From NCBI GenBank assembly GCA_021791895.1, contig JAJYVS010000008.1:17973-81972 (forward strand): DNA of 64,000 nt, in the 5' to 3' direction. Positions 28,391 to 37,164 of the stretch are shown here, one piece after another (position 1 is the first letter of the stretch; the number at the start of each line of letters is the position of its first letter). The notes below the pieces were generated by a model that ran no database searches, had not been told where the DNA came from, and saw only the letters and a program-made list of their open reading frames with translations. Position numbers and translations under genes: made by a program. Origin of the DNA: Actinomycetes bacterium. GTDB lineage: Bacteria; Actinomycetota; Acidimicrobiia; Acidimicrobiales; RAAP-2.

Positions 28391-29083
28391 TCATGGGGTG
28401 GCCTTGGCCAACGCATCCTCGCTCCGGACCGTGAGCCGGCACCCGGCTCGGTGCGGGTCCTTCGCCACCAATCCCTCGACGGAGAGTCCGCCTAGGCCTT
28501 CGGCCAACCCTTCGGCCAGACCCAGGTGCAACTGGCACACCGTGTCAGGAGACGGCCCCGCCACATCGGCGAACGGGCAGCGCCCCAGCACGAAATCGAC
28601 CTTGCGGCCCCGCTCCACCCGGGTGGGCCTGAATCCTCGTCGCTCGATCTCGCTCTCCAAGAGGAAAAGGGGTTCGCCGCTGCCCGCCAGTTCCGCCCCC
28701 CGCCGATGTCCCTCCTGGCGGCCGATCTGGCGAGGTTCGAGGTGGCGGCGTACTGCGTCGGAGAGCAGGCTTGCCAACCAGGCATAGGCACCCAGGGTGC
28801 CCCAGCGTCCTGCCATCTCGGGCGCCAGGCGGTAGAGCAAACGAGGACGACCGGGCCGGGTGCGTTGCTCGACCTCCTCGACCACAAGGCCGGTGTCCTT
28901 CAATACGGCGAGGTGCTGGCGCACCGCATTGTGGTTCAGCCGCACGAAGTCGGTCAGCTCAGCTACCCCAACAGGGCCAGGCGCCTCGGCGATGTACCGG
29001 AACAGGCGATGACGAGTTGGGTCACCTAGCGCCCGTGCCTCTTGTTGCACCTCATCTTCCACGATGGCGCATCTTTCCAACAA
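28391..29083 (-). CDS. ArsR-fold / SufR-like HTH regulator with C-terminal Cys cluster
   Basis: ALGDPTRHRLFRYIAEAPGPVGVAELTDFVRLNHNAVRQHLAVLKDTGLVVEEVEQRTRPGRPRLLYRL; C-terminal GRCPFADVAGPSPDTVCQLH..HRAGCRL. Confidence 0.85.
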   Translation of the reverse strand: MLERCAIVEDEVQQEARALGDPTRHRLFRYIAEAPGPVGVAELTDFVRLNHNAVRQHLAVLKDTGLVVEEVEQRTRPGRPRLLYRLAPEMAGRWGTLGAYAWLASLLSDAVRRHLEPRQIGRQEGHRRGAELAGSGEPLFLLESEIERRGFRPTRVERGRKVDFVLGRCPFADVAGPSPDTVCQLHLGLAEGLAEGLGGLSVEGLVAKDPHRAGCRLTVRSEDALAKATP

Positions 29084-29670
29084 TCAATCTTCTACCCCAG
29101 ACCATAACAACGATCGCCCCGGCATCGGATCGAAGGGCTGTCGGCAATTGACTTTTGGGCCGGCCCACGAGCACATCTGGTTGCTCTCAACCGAGCAAGG
29201 CCACCTCTTGGACATTCGGCGGCCGGTTCTAGTTGCGCCGTGTCAACCGCTGTCGTGTCTCCTCGGCAGATCCTGCGCGGACCAAGCCGACGAGAAGGAC
29301 TGCTGGAAGAGGTCGTTCTGAGCATCGCGACCGCCCACGCAGTTCACCGATTGAAGACCGGCGTCATGAACCGAGTGGCACTCCCCCAGGACTCCTCGCC
29401 ATCCCGCAGCAATGGCAGGGGTGAGCGCCTCCTCCACGCCGCCCGCCTGCGAGGTGGAGCGACGCCAGGTGCCATGCGTTGTGCTCAGGGAGCCGAGGCT
29501 GTGGTGCCCCACGAAGCCAGGAAGGCCGCGACGGTCATCAACCCCTCACCCAAAGCGGCCGGTGTTGAAGAAGACGTGACCGAGAGCGTGGTGGACCCAG
29601 GGGGTGTCCGACGTCAATCCGGAGCGCCCCTTCGGCTCACCATGTGGAACCGATGTCGGTCGGTTTTGGA

Positions 29671-30075
29671 TTAGACCTTGCGGACCTGCAAGGGTGGATG
29701 GGCTCTCGCCATCTGGTCGTAGTCGTCGTCCTGGGTCACCACTGGCAACCCGAGGTCGACAGCGGTGGCAGCGATCAGGGTGTCGGTCAGTTTGACCGTC
29801 CGATGTACGCCGGCGCGCCGGCAGTCCATGACGAGGCGAGCCCACGCGCCCATGACGGGTTCGCTGATGGGGACGGGGTCCACCCTCCGAGCCAGCATCA
29901 GCGTGTCTGCCCGGCGCGCTCGCGACTCGACGTCAGTGGCATTCAGCACACCCAGTTCCAGCTCGCCGATGGTCACGACCGACACTGTCACCCGGTCGGG
30001 CAACTCTCCGAGTGGTCGGCCCACCTCACGGGCGATGAACACCGAGGTGTCAAGAAGCCCGACCGGGTCGCTCAA
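29671..30075 (-). CDS. PIN-domain ribonuclease toxin (VapC-like)
   Basis: VGLLDTSVFIAREVGR..VSVVTIGELELGVL..KLTDTLIAATAVDLGLPVVTQDDDYDQM. Confidence 0.92.
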   Translation of the reverse strand: MSDPVGLLDTSVFIAREVGRPLGELPDRVTVSVVTIGELELGVLNATDVESRARRADTLMLARRVDPVPISEPVMGAWARLVMDCRRAGVHRTVKLTDTLIAATAVDLGLPVVTQDDDYDQMARAHPPLQVRKV

Positions 30076-30317
30076 AGCTCGTCCAAGGTCTGTCCGGCGA
30101 GCACCTCGAGGTCTCCACGCAACCCCGGGTCGGCTGCCCGCTCCGCCAGCTCTCGACGAACGAGGTCACCTGGAAGCCAACGGGACCGCTGGGCCTCGTG
30201 GGGAACGATGTCGGCGACCGCCTCGCCGTGGACCGTGAGGACCACCCGCTCCCCCGCCCGGACAGCATCGATCACCTGGCTGGTCCGATTTCGAAGGTCG
30301 CGCACGCCGATCTCCAT
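30072..30317 (-). CDS. Phd/YefM (VapB)-family antitoxin
   Basis: MEIGVRDLRNRTSQVIDAVRAGERVVLTVHGEAVADIVP; 4-nt overlap with the PIN toxin. Confidence 0.92.
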   Translation of the reverse strand: MEIGVRDLRNRTSQVIDAVRAGERVVLTVHGEAVADIVPHEAQRSRWLPGDLVRRELAERAADPGLRGDLEVLAGQTLDEL

Positions 30318-30627
30318 GTGCTACAGCGTAGCACCCTATCCTTGCGCCACGTCGGAGGCGACGATCGCCGCGGGTCACTGGCGCTCGGGGAGTGCCCGGG
30401 CGCCGTTCCCTTGCACCGTCATGGCATCGGAGCATCTGATTCGCGGGCCGTTGGTTCGGCGCGATTCTTTGCGCGCGGTCCGCCGGACTCCAAGCTTCCG
30501 TGGCGCCTCCCCTTCCTCGCCAGCATGGCTGCCGGGATCACCACGACGCTGTCGGCAACGAGGGTGTCTGGGGCTGGGGACCAGCGGGATCGGGCATGCG
30601 AGGCTCCGCCCGGTACGTTCTCGGCCC

Positions 30628-31200
30628 ATGGAGCAGGCTCTCGCCGATCTGGTGGGTCCCGATCTGCGCGTCCTCTTCTGTGGGATCAACCCTGGAACGC
30701 TTTCAGGTGAACTCGGTCTGCACTTTGCCCGGCCGGGGAACCGGTTCTGGAAATTGCTCTACGCCGGCGGGTTTACTGAGTCAGTTCTCTCACCGGCGGA
30801 GCAGCACATCCTGCCTGAGCTTGGCGTTGGCATCACGAACCTCGTGGGGCGAGTGACAGCGGCGGCGAGTGAGCTCGGAGTCGCTGAGCTGCGTGAAGGC
30901 GCGAAGCGTCTCGAGGTCAAGGCGAAGACGCTGCGGCCCCGGTGCGTCGCGGTGCTCGGACTGGGGGCGTACAGGACGGCCTTCCGCAGACCCGGAGCAA
31001 CGATCGGTCCCCAGCCAGATCTGCTCGGCGAAACCCTCCTTTGGCTCCTACCGAACCCAAGCGGCCTTCAGGCTCGTTATCAAATCCCTGAAATGAACGA
31101 GATGTTCAAATCGCTCTTTCTCGCGACGAAGCGGCCTGACTCCAGACTGGGACATGGCCATCGCGGTCTCCAGCGACACCAACCGATGTCGGAGTCCTGA
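30628..31200 (+). CDS. Mismatch-specific (G:U/T) DNA glycosylase, MUG family
   Basis: LRVLFCGINPGTLSGELGLHFARPGNRFWKLLYAGGFT..LPNPSGLQARYQIPEM. Confidence 0.92.
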   Translation: MEQALADLVGPDLRVLFCGINPGTLSGELGLHFARPGNRFWKLLYAGGFTESVLSPAEQHILPELGVGITNLVGRVTAAASELGVAELREGAKRLEVKAKTLRPRCVAVLGLGAYRTAFRRPGATIGPQPDLLGETLLWLLPNPSGLQARYQIPEMNEMFKSLFLATKRPDSRLGHGHRGLQRHQPMSES

Positions 31201-31325
31201 GTCCATGGGCATCGGCGACGAGTGACCACTTTCCCCGCTTGCCGCACTCGGCCGAGTTCCGGCCAGCGCCATCTCCCCCTGACCATGTCTGGTCCACAAG
31301 CCGTCAACCGCGGCGGACGGAAGCG

Positions 31326-31643
31326 ATGGCAGGTGGTGATGCCGGATCTGTCCCGGACTGCGAGAGACCCGACCGCCTCGTCGAGCCGGTGACCGAGATG
31401 ACCGGCTGGGTCGCCGATCGCGGCGCCCGGGCGTTCTGCGGCTGCACGTTCGAGTGGCTAGCCGGAGTCCATCTCGAGGTCGATCTACCCTTCCCGAGCG
31501 AGCACGGCTTGGTCGGCGCGACCCGATTGGAGACCGCGACGTGGCGCGGCCAGGAGGTGCCGGTTTCCCCGCTCAACCTGCAACTGGCAGTGGCTCGTCA
31601 CCGCGGCCTCGACGACCGTGTCGCCAAGATCATGAACTGGTAG
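31326..31643 (+). CDS. Hypothetical protein (possible nucleotidyltransferase-like C-terminal fragment)
   Basis: MAGGDAGSVPDCERPDRLVEPVTEMTGWVADRGARAFCGCTFEWLAGVHLEVDLPFPSEHGLVGATRLETATWRGQEVPVSPLNLQLAVARHRGLDDRVAKIMNW. Confidence 0.4.
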   Translation: MAGGDAGSVPDCERPDRLVEPVTEMTGWVADRGARAFCGCTFEWLAGVHLEVDLPFPSEHGLVGATRLETATWRGQEVPVSPLNLQLAVARHRGLDDRVAKIMNW

Positions 31644-31754
31644 CCGTGGGCCCCACCCGGGCGTCACCGTCTCGGGCTGGAGGACCAAACTCATGCGGCC
31701 AGCCCGATCGGGATCCATGCCGGCACGACCTCCACGTGCGTCGGCGCTGGACGG

Positions 31755-34130
31755 TCAGCGGTCGGCGACCTTGCGTTCACCGCCCTCGTGGGCCGCTCGT
31801 ATCGCCTCCCAGACCCGCTGCGGTGAAGCCGGCATCGCGATGTCGCGGACGCCGAGGTGGAAGAGCGCGTCGACGACCGCGTTCATCACCGCTGGCGTGG
31901 CCGCGATGGTGCCGGCCTCGCCGACGCCCTTCACACCCAAGGGGTTCGTCGGGCTGGGCGTCACCGTGTTGGCCAGCCGGAGAGCCGGCACATCGGCCGC
32001 CGAGGGGACGAGGTAGTCGGCCAGCGTGGCGGTGCGAAGATTGCCGTCCTCGTCGTAGACGGCCTCCTCGAACAGCGCCTGGGCGAGGCCCTGCACCACG
32101 CCGCCGTGGACCTGGCCCTCGACGATCAGGGGGTTCACCTGATTGCCGCAGTCGTCCACGGCGACGTAGTCGCGCACCGTTACCTGCCCGGTCGCCTCGT
32201 CTACCTCGACCACGCAGGCGTGGGTCCCGAACGGAAAGGTGAAGTTGGGTGGATCCCATGTGACGCTGGCGGACAGACCGGGCTCCATACCGTCGGGAAG
32301 GTTGTGCGCGGTGAACGCCTCGAAGGCGATAACGGCGAACGGCACCGACCGGCTCGGCGACCCGGCGACCCGGAATCCGCCGTCGGCCAGCTCGATGTCC
32401 TCGGGCGCCGCCTCGAGCTGGTGCGCCGCGATCGTCTTCGCCTTCTCCAGCACCTTCTCGGTGGCCAGGTACAGGGCCGTTCCCCCGACCGACAGCGAGC
32501 GCGAGCCGTACGTGTCGAGCCCCGAAGGGGAGACGGCGGTGTCGGAGTGGAGCACGTCCACGTCCGCCGGGTCGATGCCAAGCTTGTCGGCCACGATCAT
32601 CGACCAGCTCGTCTCGTGCCCCTGACCATGGGGGGAGGTACCGGTGACGACCTCGACCTTGGCGGTCGGCAACACCCGGACGGTTGCCGCCTCCCACCCA
32701 CCGGCCGAGTAGTTGAGCGAGGCCAACACCCGGCTCGGCGCCAGGCCGCACATCTCCACGTAGGACGACAGGCCCACGCCGAGGTGGACCCGGCTACCCG
32801 CCGCCCGGCGTTTCGCCTGCTCGTCGCGGATCTTCGCGTACCCGATCAGCTCCAGGGCCTTGTCGAGGGCACCCTCGTAGTTGCCGCTGTCGAACACCAG
32901 GCCGGGAGCCGAGTGGTACGGAAAGGCTTCGGGCGCGATGAAGTTGCGTCGCCGGAGCTCGGCCGGGTCGATACCCACTTCCACCGCCAGCGCGTCCATG
33001 GCCCGCTCGATGGCGTAGGTGGCCTCCGGACGGCCCGCCCCCCGATAGGCGTCGGTCGGCGTCTTGTTGGTGAACACCGAGGTGCACCGAAACGAGTAAG
33101 CGGGGACGTCGTAGACGCCGTGGTACAAGAACGCGCCCAAAAGCGGGATCCCGGGGGTGACCAGCTGTAGATAAGCACCCATGTCGGCCAACAGCCGCAC
33201 CCGCACCCCGGTCACCTTCCCCTCGGCGTCGGCCGCCAGATCGATCTCCTGGACCTGGCCCCGGCCCTGGATCGTGGCCACGCTGTTCTCCGACCGCTCC
33301 TCGGTCCAGCGGATCGGCCGCTTCAGACGCCGGGCGATCGCCAGAGCGAGCAACTCCTCGGCGTACACGTCGAGCTTGGACCCGAAGCCACCCCCGACCA
33401 CCGGAACGACCACTCGGAGCTTGTGCTCGGGGATCCCGCAGGTGATGCCGAGCATGATCTTCAAGATGTGGGGAATCTGGGTGGACGAGTGGACGATGAA
33501 CTCACCCCCGAACGGCTGGGGCAGCACGCACACCCCTCGGGGCTCCATGGCCGACGGGATGAGCCGCTGCTGGACGTAACGCTCGGACACACGGTGGGCG
33601 GCGGAGGCGAACGCCGCTTCGACCATGTCGGGGTCGGGGGTGAGCTCCCAGACATACGAGGTGTTGGTCCCGAGCTCCTCATGGATCACCACCCGGTCGG
33701 ACAGGGCGTCGTCGAGTTCGATCACCGCCGGGAGGGGTTCGTAGTCGACGACCACAGCTCCGAGCGCATCAGCCGCCTGCGAGGACGATTCGGCGACCAC
33801 CACGGCGACGGCGTCGCCCACGTAGTTCGCCTTGTGGACCGCCACTGGGAAGTGGGGAGGGTTCCTCATGTCCGGGGTCACCGGCCACGCGCAGGGCATG
33901 GGTGCCGCCCACTCACCAACGAGATCCGCTCCGGTGAACACCTCCACCACGCCAGGCATCGACCGGGCCGACGACGTGTCGATCGAGCGAATGCAAGCGT
34001 TCGCCAGGACCGAACGCACCACGGCGAGATGGAGTGCACCCGGCACGACCAGGTCGGCTATATAGCGGGCCTCCCCCGTGAGGAGAGCCGGGTCCTCCTT
34101 GCGGAGCATTCGGGTACCGATCACGGGCAT
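31755..34130 (-). CDS. Xanthine dehydrogenase / CO-dehydrogenase-like molybdopterin-binding large subunit (form II CoxL-like)
   Basis: IGTRMLRKEDPALLTGEARYIADL, VGGGFGSKLDVYAEE, TDAYRGAGRPEATYAIERAMD, GQGHETSWSMI, GVKGVGEAGTIAATPAVMNAVVDAL. Confidence 0.95.
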   Translation of the reverse strand: MPVIGTRMLRKEDPALLTGEARYIADLVVPGALHLAVVRSVLANACIRSIDTSSARSMPGVVEVFTGADLVGEWAAPMPCAWPVTPDMRNPPHFPVAVHKANYVGDAVAVVVAESSSQAADALGAVVVDYEPLPAVIELDDALSDRVVIHEELGTNTSYVWELTPDPDMVEAAFASAAHRVSERYVQQRLIPSAMEPRGVCVLPQPFGGEFIVHSSTQIPHILKIMLGITCGIPEHKLRVVVPVVGGGFGSKLDVYAEELLALAIARRLKRPIRWTEERSENSVATIQGRGQVQEIDLAADAEGKVTGVRVRLLADMGAYLQLVTPGIPLLGAFLYHGVYDVPAYSFRCTSVFTNKTPTDAYRGAGRPEATYAIERAMDALAVEVGIDPAELRRRNFIAPEAFPYHSAPGLVFDSGNYEGALDKALELIGYAKIRDEQAKRRAAGSRVHLGVGLSSYVEMCGLAPSRVLASLNYSAGGWEAATVRVLPTAKVEVVTGTSPHGQGHETSWSMIVADKLGIDPADVDVLHSDTAVSPSGLDTYGSRSLSVGGTALYLATEKVLEKAKTIAAHQLEAAPEDIELADGGFRVAGSPSRSVPFAVIAFEAFTAHNLPDGMEPGLSASVTWDPPNFTFPFGTHACVVEVDEATGQVTVRDYVAVDDCGNQVNPLIVEGQVHGGVVQGLAQALFEEAVYDEDGNLRTATLADYLVPSAADVPALRLANTVTPSPTNPLGVKGVGEAGTIAATPAVMNAVVDALFHLGVRDIAMPASPQRVWEAIRAAHEGGERKVADR

Positions 34131-34393
34131 GGTCCCACCCCCTTCTGCCACCCGTCCATGAACGAGTGCAGCCCTGTCATGATGCCGCAACGTCTCCACC
34201 AGCGCTCGGGGCCGGGGGCGACGTCCTCGGCACGCCGTGCGACCGGACGTCTCGGCCTACCAGGACACCGGGCATCGTCGCCTGCTCGCAGTCACGAGCG
34301 TCATGGATCCGACCGGGCCGCGATGGCGCCGCGTCGGGGCGCTCGCCCTTCGATCCCGAGCGGAGGCGACGTGATCGGCTCAGGCGATCGGGC

Positions 34394-34681
34394 TCACCCG
34401 ATTGGCGACGTCCGGGTGATCCACAGTCCGAAGACGATGATGCCTGCGTACGCCACCGAACCGAGTAGGACCCAAACAGCAACGGGAAGTCGAAGTCTCA
34501 CAGGCTCGGACGATAGCTCCGGGTTCGAGACGAGTTCGGGGCCGCAGGGCACCGCGACCTCCGAGTCGCTGACGGCGAAGAATCCAGATGCCGGGGAATG
34601 TCTCTTCGGATCGGCGTCGTCCCCGGGCATGGCCATGCAACGGGGGCCCTCAGAGCGGGGGCAGGGCTGGCGAAGATCCAA
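34394..34681 (-). CDS. Small single-TM hypothetical protein
   Basis: C-terminal LRLPVAVWVLLGSVAYAGIIVFGLWITRTSPIG; cotranscribed orientation with the kinase gene. Start uncertain. Confidence 0.35.
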   Translation of the reverse strand: MDLRQPCPRSEGPRCMAMPGDDADPKRHSPASGFFAVSDSEVAVPCGPELVSNPELSSEPVRLRLPVAVWVLLGSVAYAGIIVFGLWITRTSPIG

Positions 34682-36059
34682 CCGCTAGCGGGATGCGCCC
34701 CTCGACCACGGTGCCGGTGCCCGGGGTCGAGCGCACGTCGAGCACCCCGCCGAGCAGCCTCGCCCGTTCGCGCATGCCCAGCAGGCCGAGATGGCTATCG
34801 CCAGGTTGTTCGCCCATCCGCTCCGAGGCGAATCCCCTCCCGTCATCGCTCACCCGCAGACCGAGGCCCTCCGCCCCGAAGTCGAGGTTCACCTGGACCT
34901 TGGTCGCCATCGCGTGGCGGAGCGTGTTGCGCACCGCCTCCTGGACGATCCGGAACGCGCCGAGCTCGACCTCTGGGGCCAGTCGGACCTCCGAGCCGGT
35001 GACGACCAGCTGGGCGGCCAGCTCCGACTCGTCCTCGACCTCGCTCATGAGCGTCGAGAGCGCCGGTACCAGGCCGAGCTCGTCGAGTGCCGGAGGTCGA
35101 AGGTCGCGAGCGAGGGTTCGCAGTCTCGCCGCCGCGTCGAGCGCCTGGCTGCGCGCCTCGTCGAGCCCACCGACCACCGCGCCGGGAAGGCCGGGGGTGC
35201 CCCCCAGGCTCTCCAGGCGACGGGCCAGGTGCAAGAAGAGCTGGAGCGGCTCGTCGTGCAGCTCGCGCGAGAGCCGCCTGCGCTGGTCCTCTTCCGCCTG
35301 GACCAGGATCTGGGCATAGCGGGTGGCTCGTCGCCCCTCGCTGCGCTCCTCGGTGACGTCCTCGAAGATCACCTGGGTAGTCCCCTGGTCCGACCCCGAC
35401 GGCAGCGACACGAAGTCCAGCCGGTAGTCCCGACCGTCGGGCAGATCGACAACCTGGCCGGAGGGGTGCTCGACGGCCCCGCCGCGCTCGAAGAAGGTCC
35501 CGATCAGGTCCTTCCCCAGAAGCCGCCGTGCCGCCGGATTGGCGTCGAGCACTTCGTCACGGTCGTTGAGCACGAGGATCGGCGAACGATTGGTCTCGAA
35601 CAGCTGCCCGTAGCGAACTTCGGCCGACCGGCGCTCGGCGATTGCACTCTCCTCCCGGGAGCGCGCCAGCCGTTCGGATTCGATGTGCTGGCCGAACACC
35701 AACCCCACCACGACGACGAGAGCCAGCTCCACCAGGTCCGACCCGACGTGGCCCTGGTCGTTGGAGAGCAAGAGGTCGGGAAGCCAGGCGAGCGTCGCCC
35801 AGACCGCTGTCGAGGCCGAGCCGGTCAGGCCGTATCGGAGCGCGGCGTACACGACCGGGATGATGAGCAGGGCCACCGGGAGACCGGCCGGGAAGGCGCC
35901 GGTCTCGGCGGAGACGTGCAGGTCGACCACCAGGTGGACGCCGGCGATGAGCAGCACCATTGCCTGGATGATCCAGAAGCGGGCCTCCCGCACCGGTGGG
36001 TGCGCAGCCCGCCGCAGCACCGTTGCGAGCTCAACCAGTCTTTGGTGCCGATCCGTCAT
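34650..36059 (-). CDS. Sensor histidine kinase (NarL-type HisKA_3, PAS domain, N-terminal TM)
   Basis: QRRRLSRELHDEPLQLFLHLARRLESL (H-box), LRVSDDGRGFASERMGEQPGDSHLGLLGMRERARLLGG (N/G box). Confidence 0.93.
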   Translation of the reverse strand: MTDRHQRLVELATVLRRAAHPPVREARFWIIQAMVLLIAGVHLVVDLHVSAETGAFPAGLPVALLIIPVVYAALRYGLTGSASTAVWATLAWLPDLLLSNDQGHVGSDLVELALVVVVGLVFGQHIESERLARSREESAIAERRSAEVRYGQLFETNRSPILVLNDRDEVLDANPAARRLLGKDLIGTFFERGGAVEHPSGQVVDLPDGRDYRLDFVSLPSGSDQGTTQVIFEDVTEERSEGRRATRYAQILVQAEEDQRRRLSRELHDEPLQLFLHLARRLESLGGTPGLPGAVVGGLDEARSQALDAAARLRTLARDLRPPALDELGLVPALSTLMSEVEDESELAAQLVVTGSEVRLAPEVELGAFRIVQEAVRNTLRHAMATKVQVNLDFGAEGLGLRVSDDGRGFASERMGEQPGDSHLGLLGMRERARLLGGVLDVRSTPGTGTVVEGRIPLAVGSSPALPPL

Positions 36060-36777
36060 GACCCTCGTGGCCGACTAGCCCGTGACCCAACGCGTAGGCC
36101 ACGGCCTCGGCCCTCGACGCCACCCCGAGCTTGGCCAGGACGCTCGACACGTGGCCCTCGACCGTGCGTTGGCCGAGGCCGAGCTCCGCCGCGATCTGCT
36201 GGTTCGAGCGACCCCGGGCGAGCACGGAGAGGACCTCGCTCTCCCGCCTGGTGAGGGCCGTCGGGGCGGCCGCGGTGCCGGTCCGCCGCCTGGTCAGCCG
36301 GCTGGAGAGCGCCTGGTCCAGCACGAAGACCCCGCCGGCGACGGCCCGCACCGCGTCGACCAGCTCTCTCGTGGTCGCCGTCTTCAGCAGGTACCCGGCG
36401 ACCCCGATCTCGAGCGCCTCGGTCAGGTACGCGTAGTCGTCGTAGGCACTGACGATCACGACCTTGACGTCGGGGAGTTCGCTGACCACCGTCCGGGCCA
36501 GGTCGAGGCCGCTCATCTTCGGCAGATGGACGTCGACCAGGGCGACGTCGGGGTGGAGCGACTGGAGGACGGTGAGCCCCTCCTCCCCCGAGCCGGCCTG
36601 GCCCACCACCTCGACCTCGGCCTCCTGCTCGAAAAGCTGGATCGTGCCCTCGCGCACCAACGTGTGGTCGTCGACGATGACCACCCGGATCGGCCGGGAC
36701 CCTCGGTCAGCGCTCCGGTCGGTCCCGGCCGCTGCCGTCTCGGGCCGCTCGTACCCGGTCGACGCGTGGTCGCTCAT
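36031..36777 (-). CDS. NarL/LuxR-family response regulator
   Basis: IRVVIVDDHTLVREGTIQLFEQ..ALVDVHLPKMSGLDLA..LTRRESEVLSVLARGRSNQQIAAELGLGQRTVEGHVSSVLAKLGV. Confidence 0.96.
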   Translation of the reverse strand: MSDHASTGYERPETAAAGTDRSADRGSRPIRVVIVDDHTLVREGTIQLFEQEAEVEVVGQAGSGEEGLTVLQSLHPDVALVDVHLPKMSGLDLARTVVSELPDVKVVIVSAYDDYAYLTEALEIGVAGYLLKTATTRELVDAVRAVAGGVFVLDQALSSRLTRRRTGTAAAPTALTRRESEVLSVLARGRSNQQIAAELGLGQRTVEGHVSSVLAKLGVASRAEAVAYALGHGLVGHEGHDGSAPKTG

Positions 36778-36922
36778 CTCACCACCGGCCCTCCCGGCCC
36801 ACCCGACGCGTCAACGGAGGATACCTACGTGGAACTTCGGCCCGGTCCCGGATGATCCGGGGTCCCCGAGGCGTACTCTCCCCGTTCCCGACCGGGCTCG
36901 TCGGGCGCACGATGGAGGGGTG

Positions 36923-37126
36923 ATGATCGTGGTTGCAGTCCTGATGGGGGCGGCCGTCGTGGCCCTCACCCTCTGGCTGCTCGCGGCGGTGACGGCCACG
37001 GCTCTCACGCTGGTCGATGCCCGACGGCACCGGCGGCTGGCCGCGGACCTCGACGCGGCGCTGGTCGAGATTCTCGGGCCGAGAACCCCCGAGGCCCCCC
37101 AGGTGCACGCGACCGGACGAGGCTGA
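36923..37126 (+). CDS. Small single-TM hypothetical protein
   Basis: MIVVAVLMGAAVVALTLWLLAAVTATALTLVDARRHRRLAADLDAALVEILG. Confidence 0.5.
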   Translation: MIVVAVLMGAAVVALTLWLLAAVTATALTLVDARRHRRLAADLDAALVEILGPRTPEAPQVHATGRG

Positions 37127-37164
37127 GCGCTCCGAGCGGGGACTGGCCTCGGAGCGGCCGTCGG

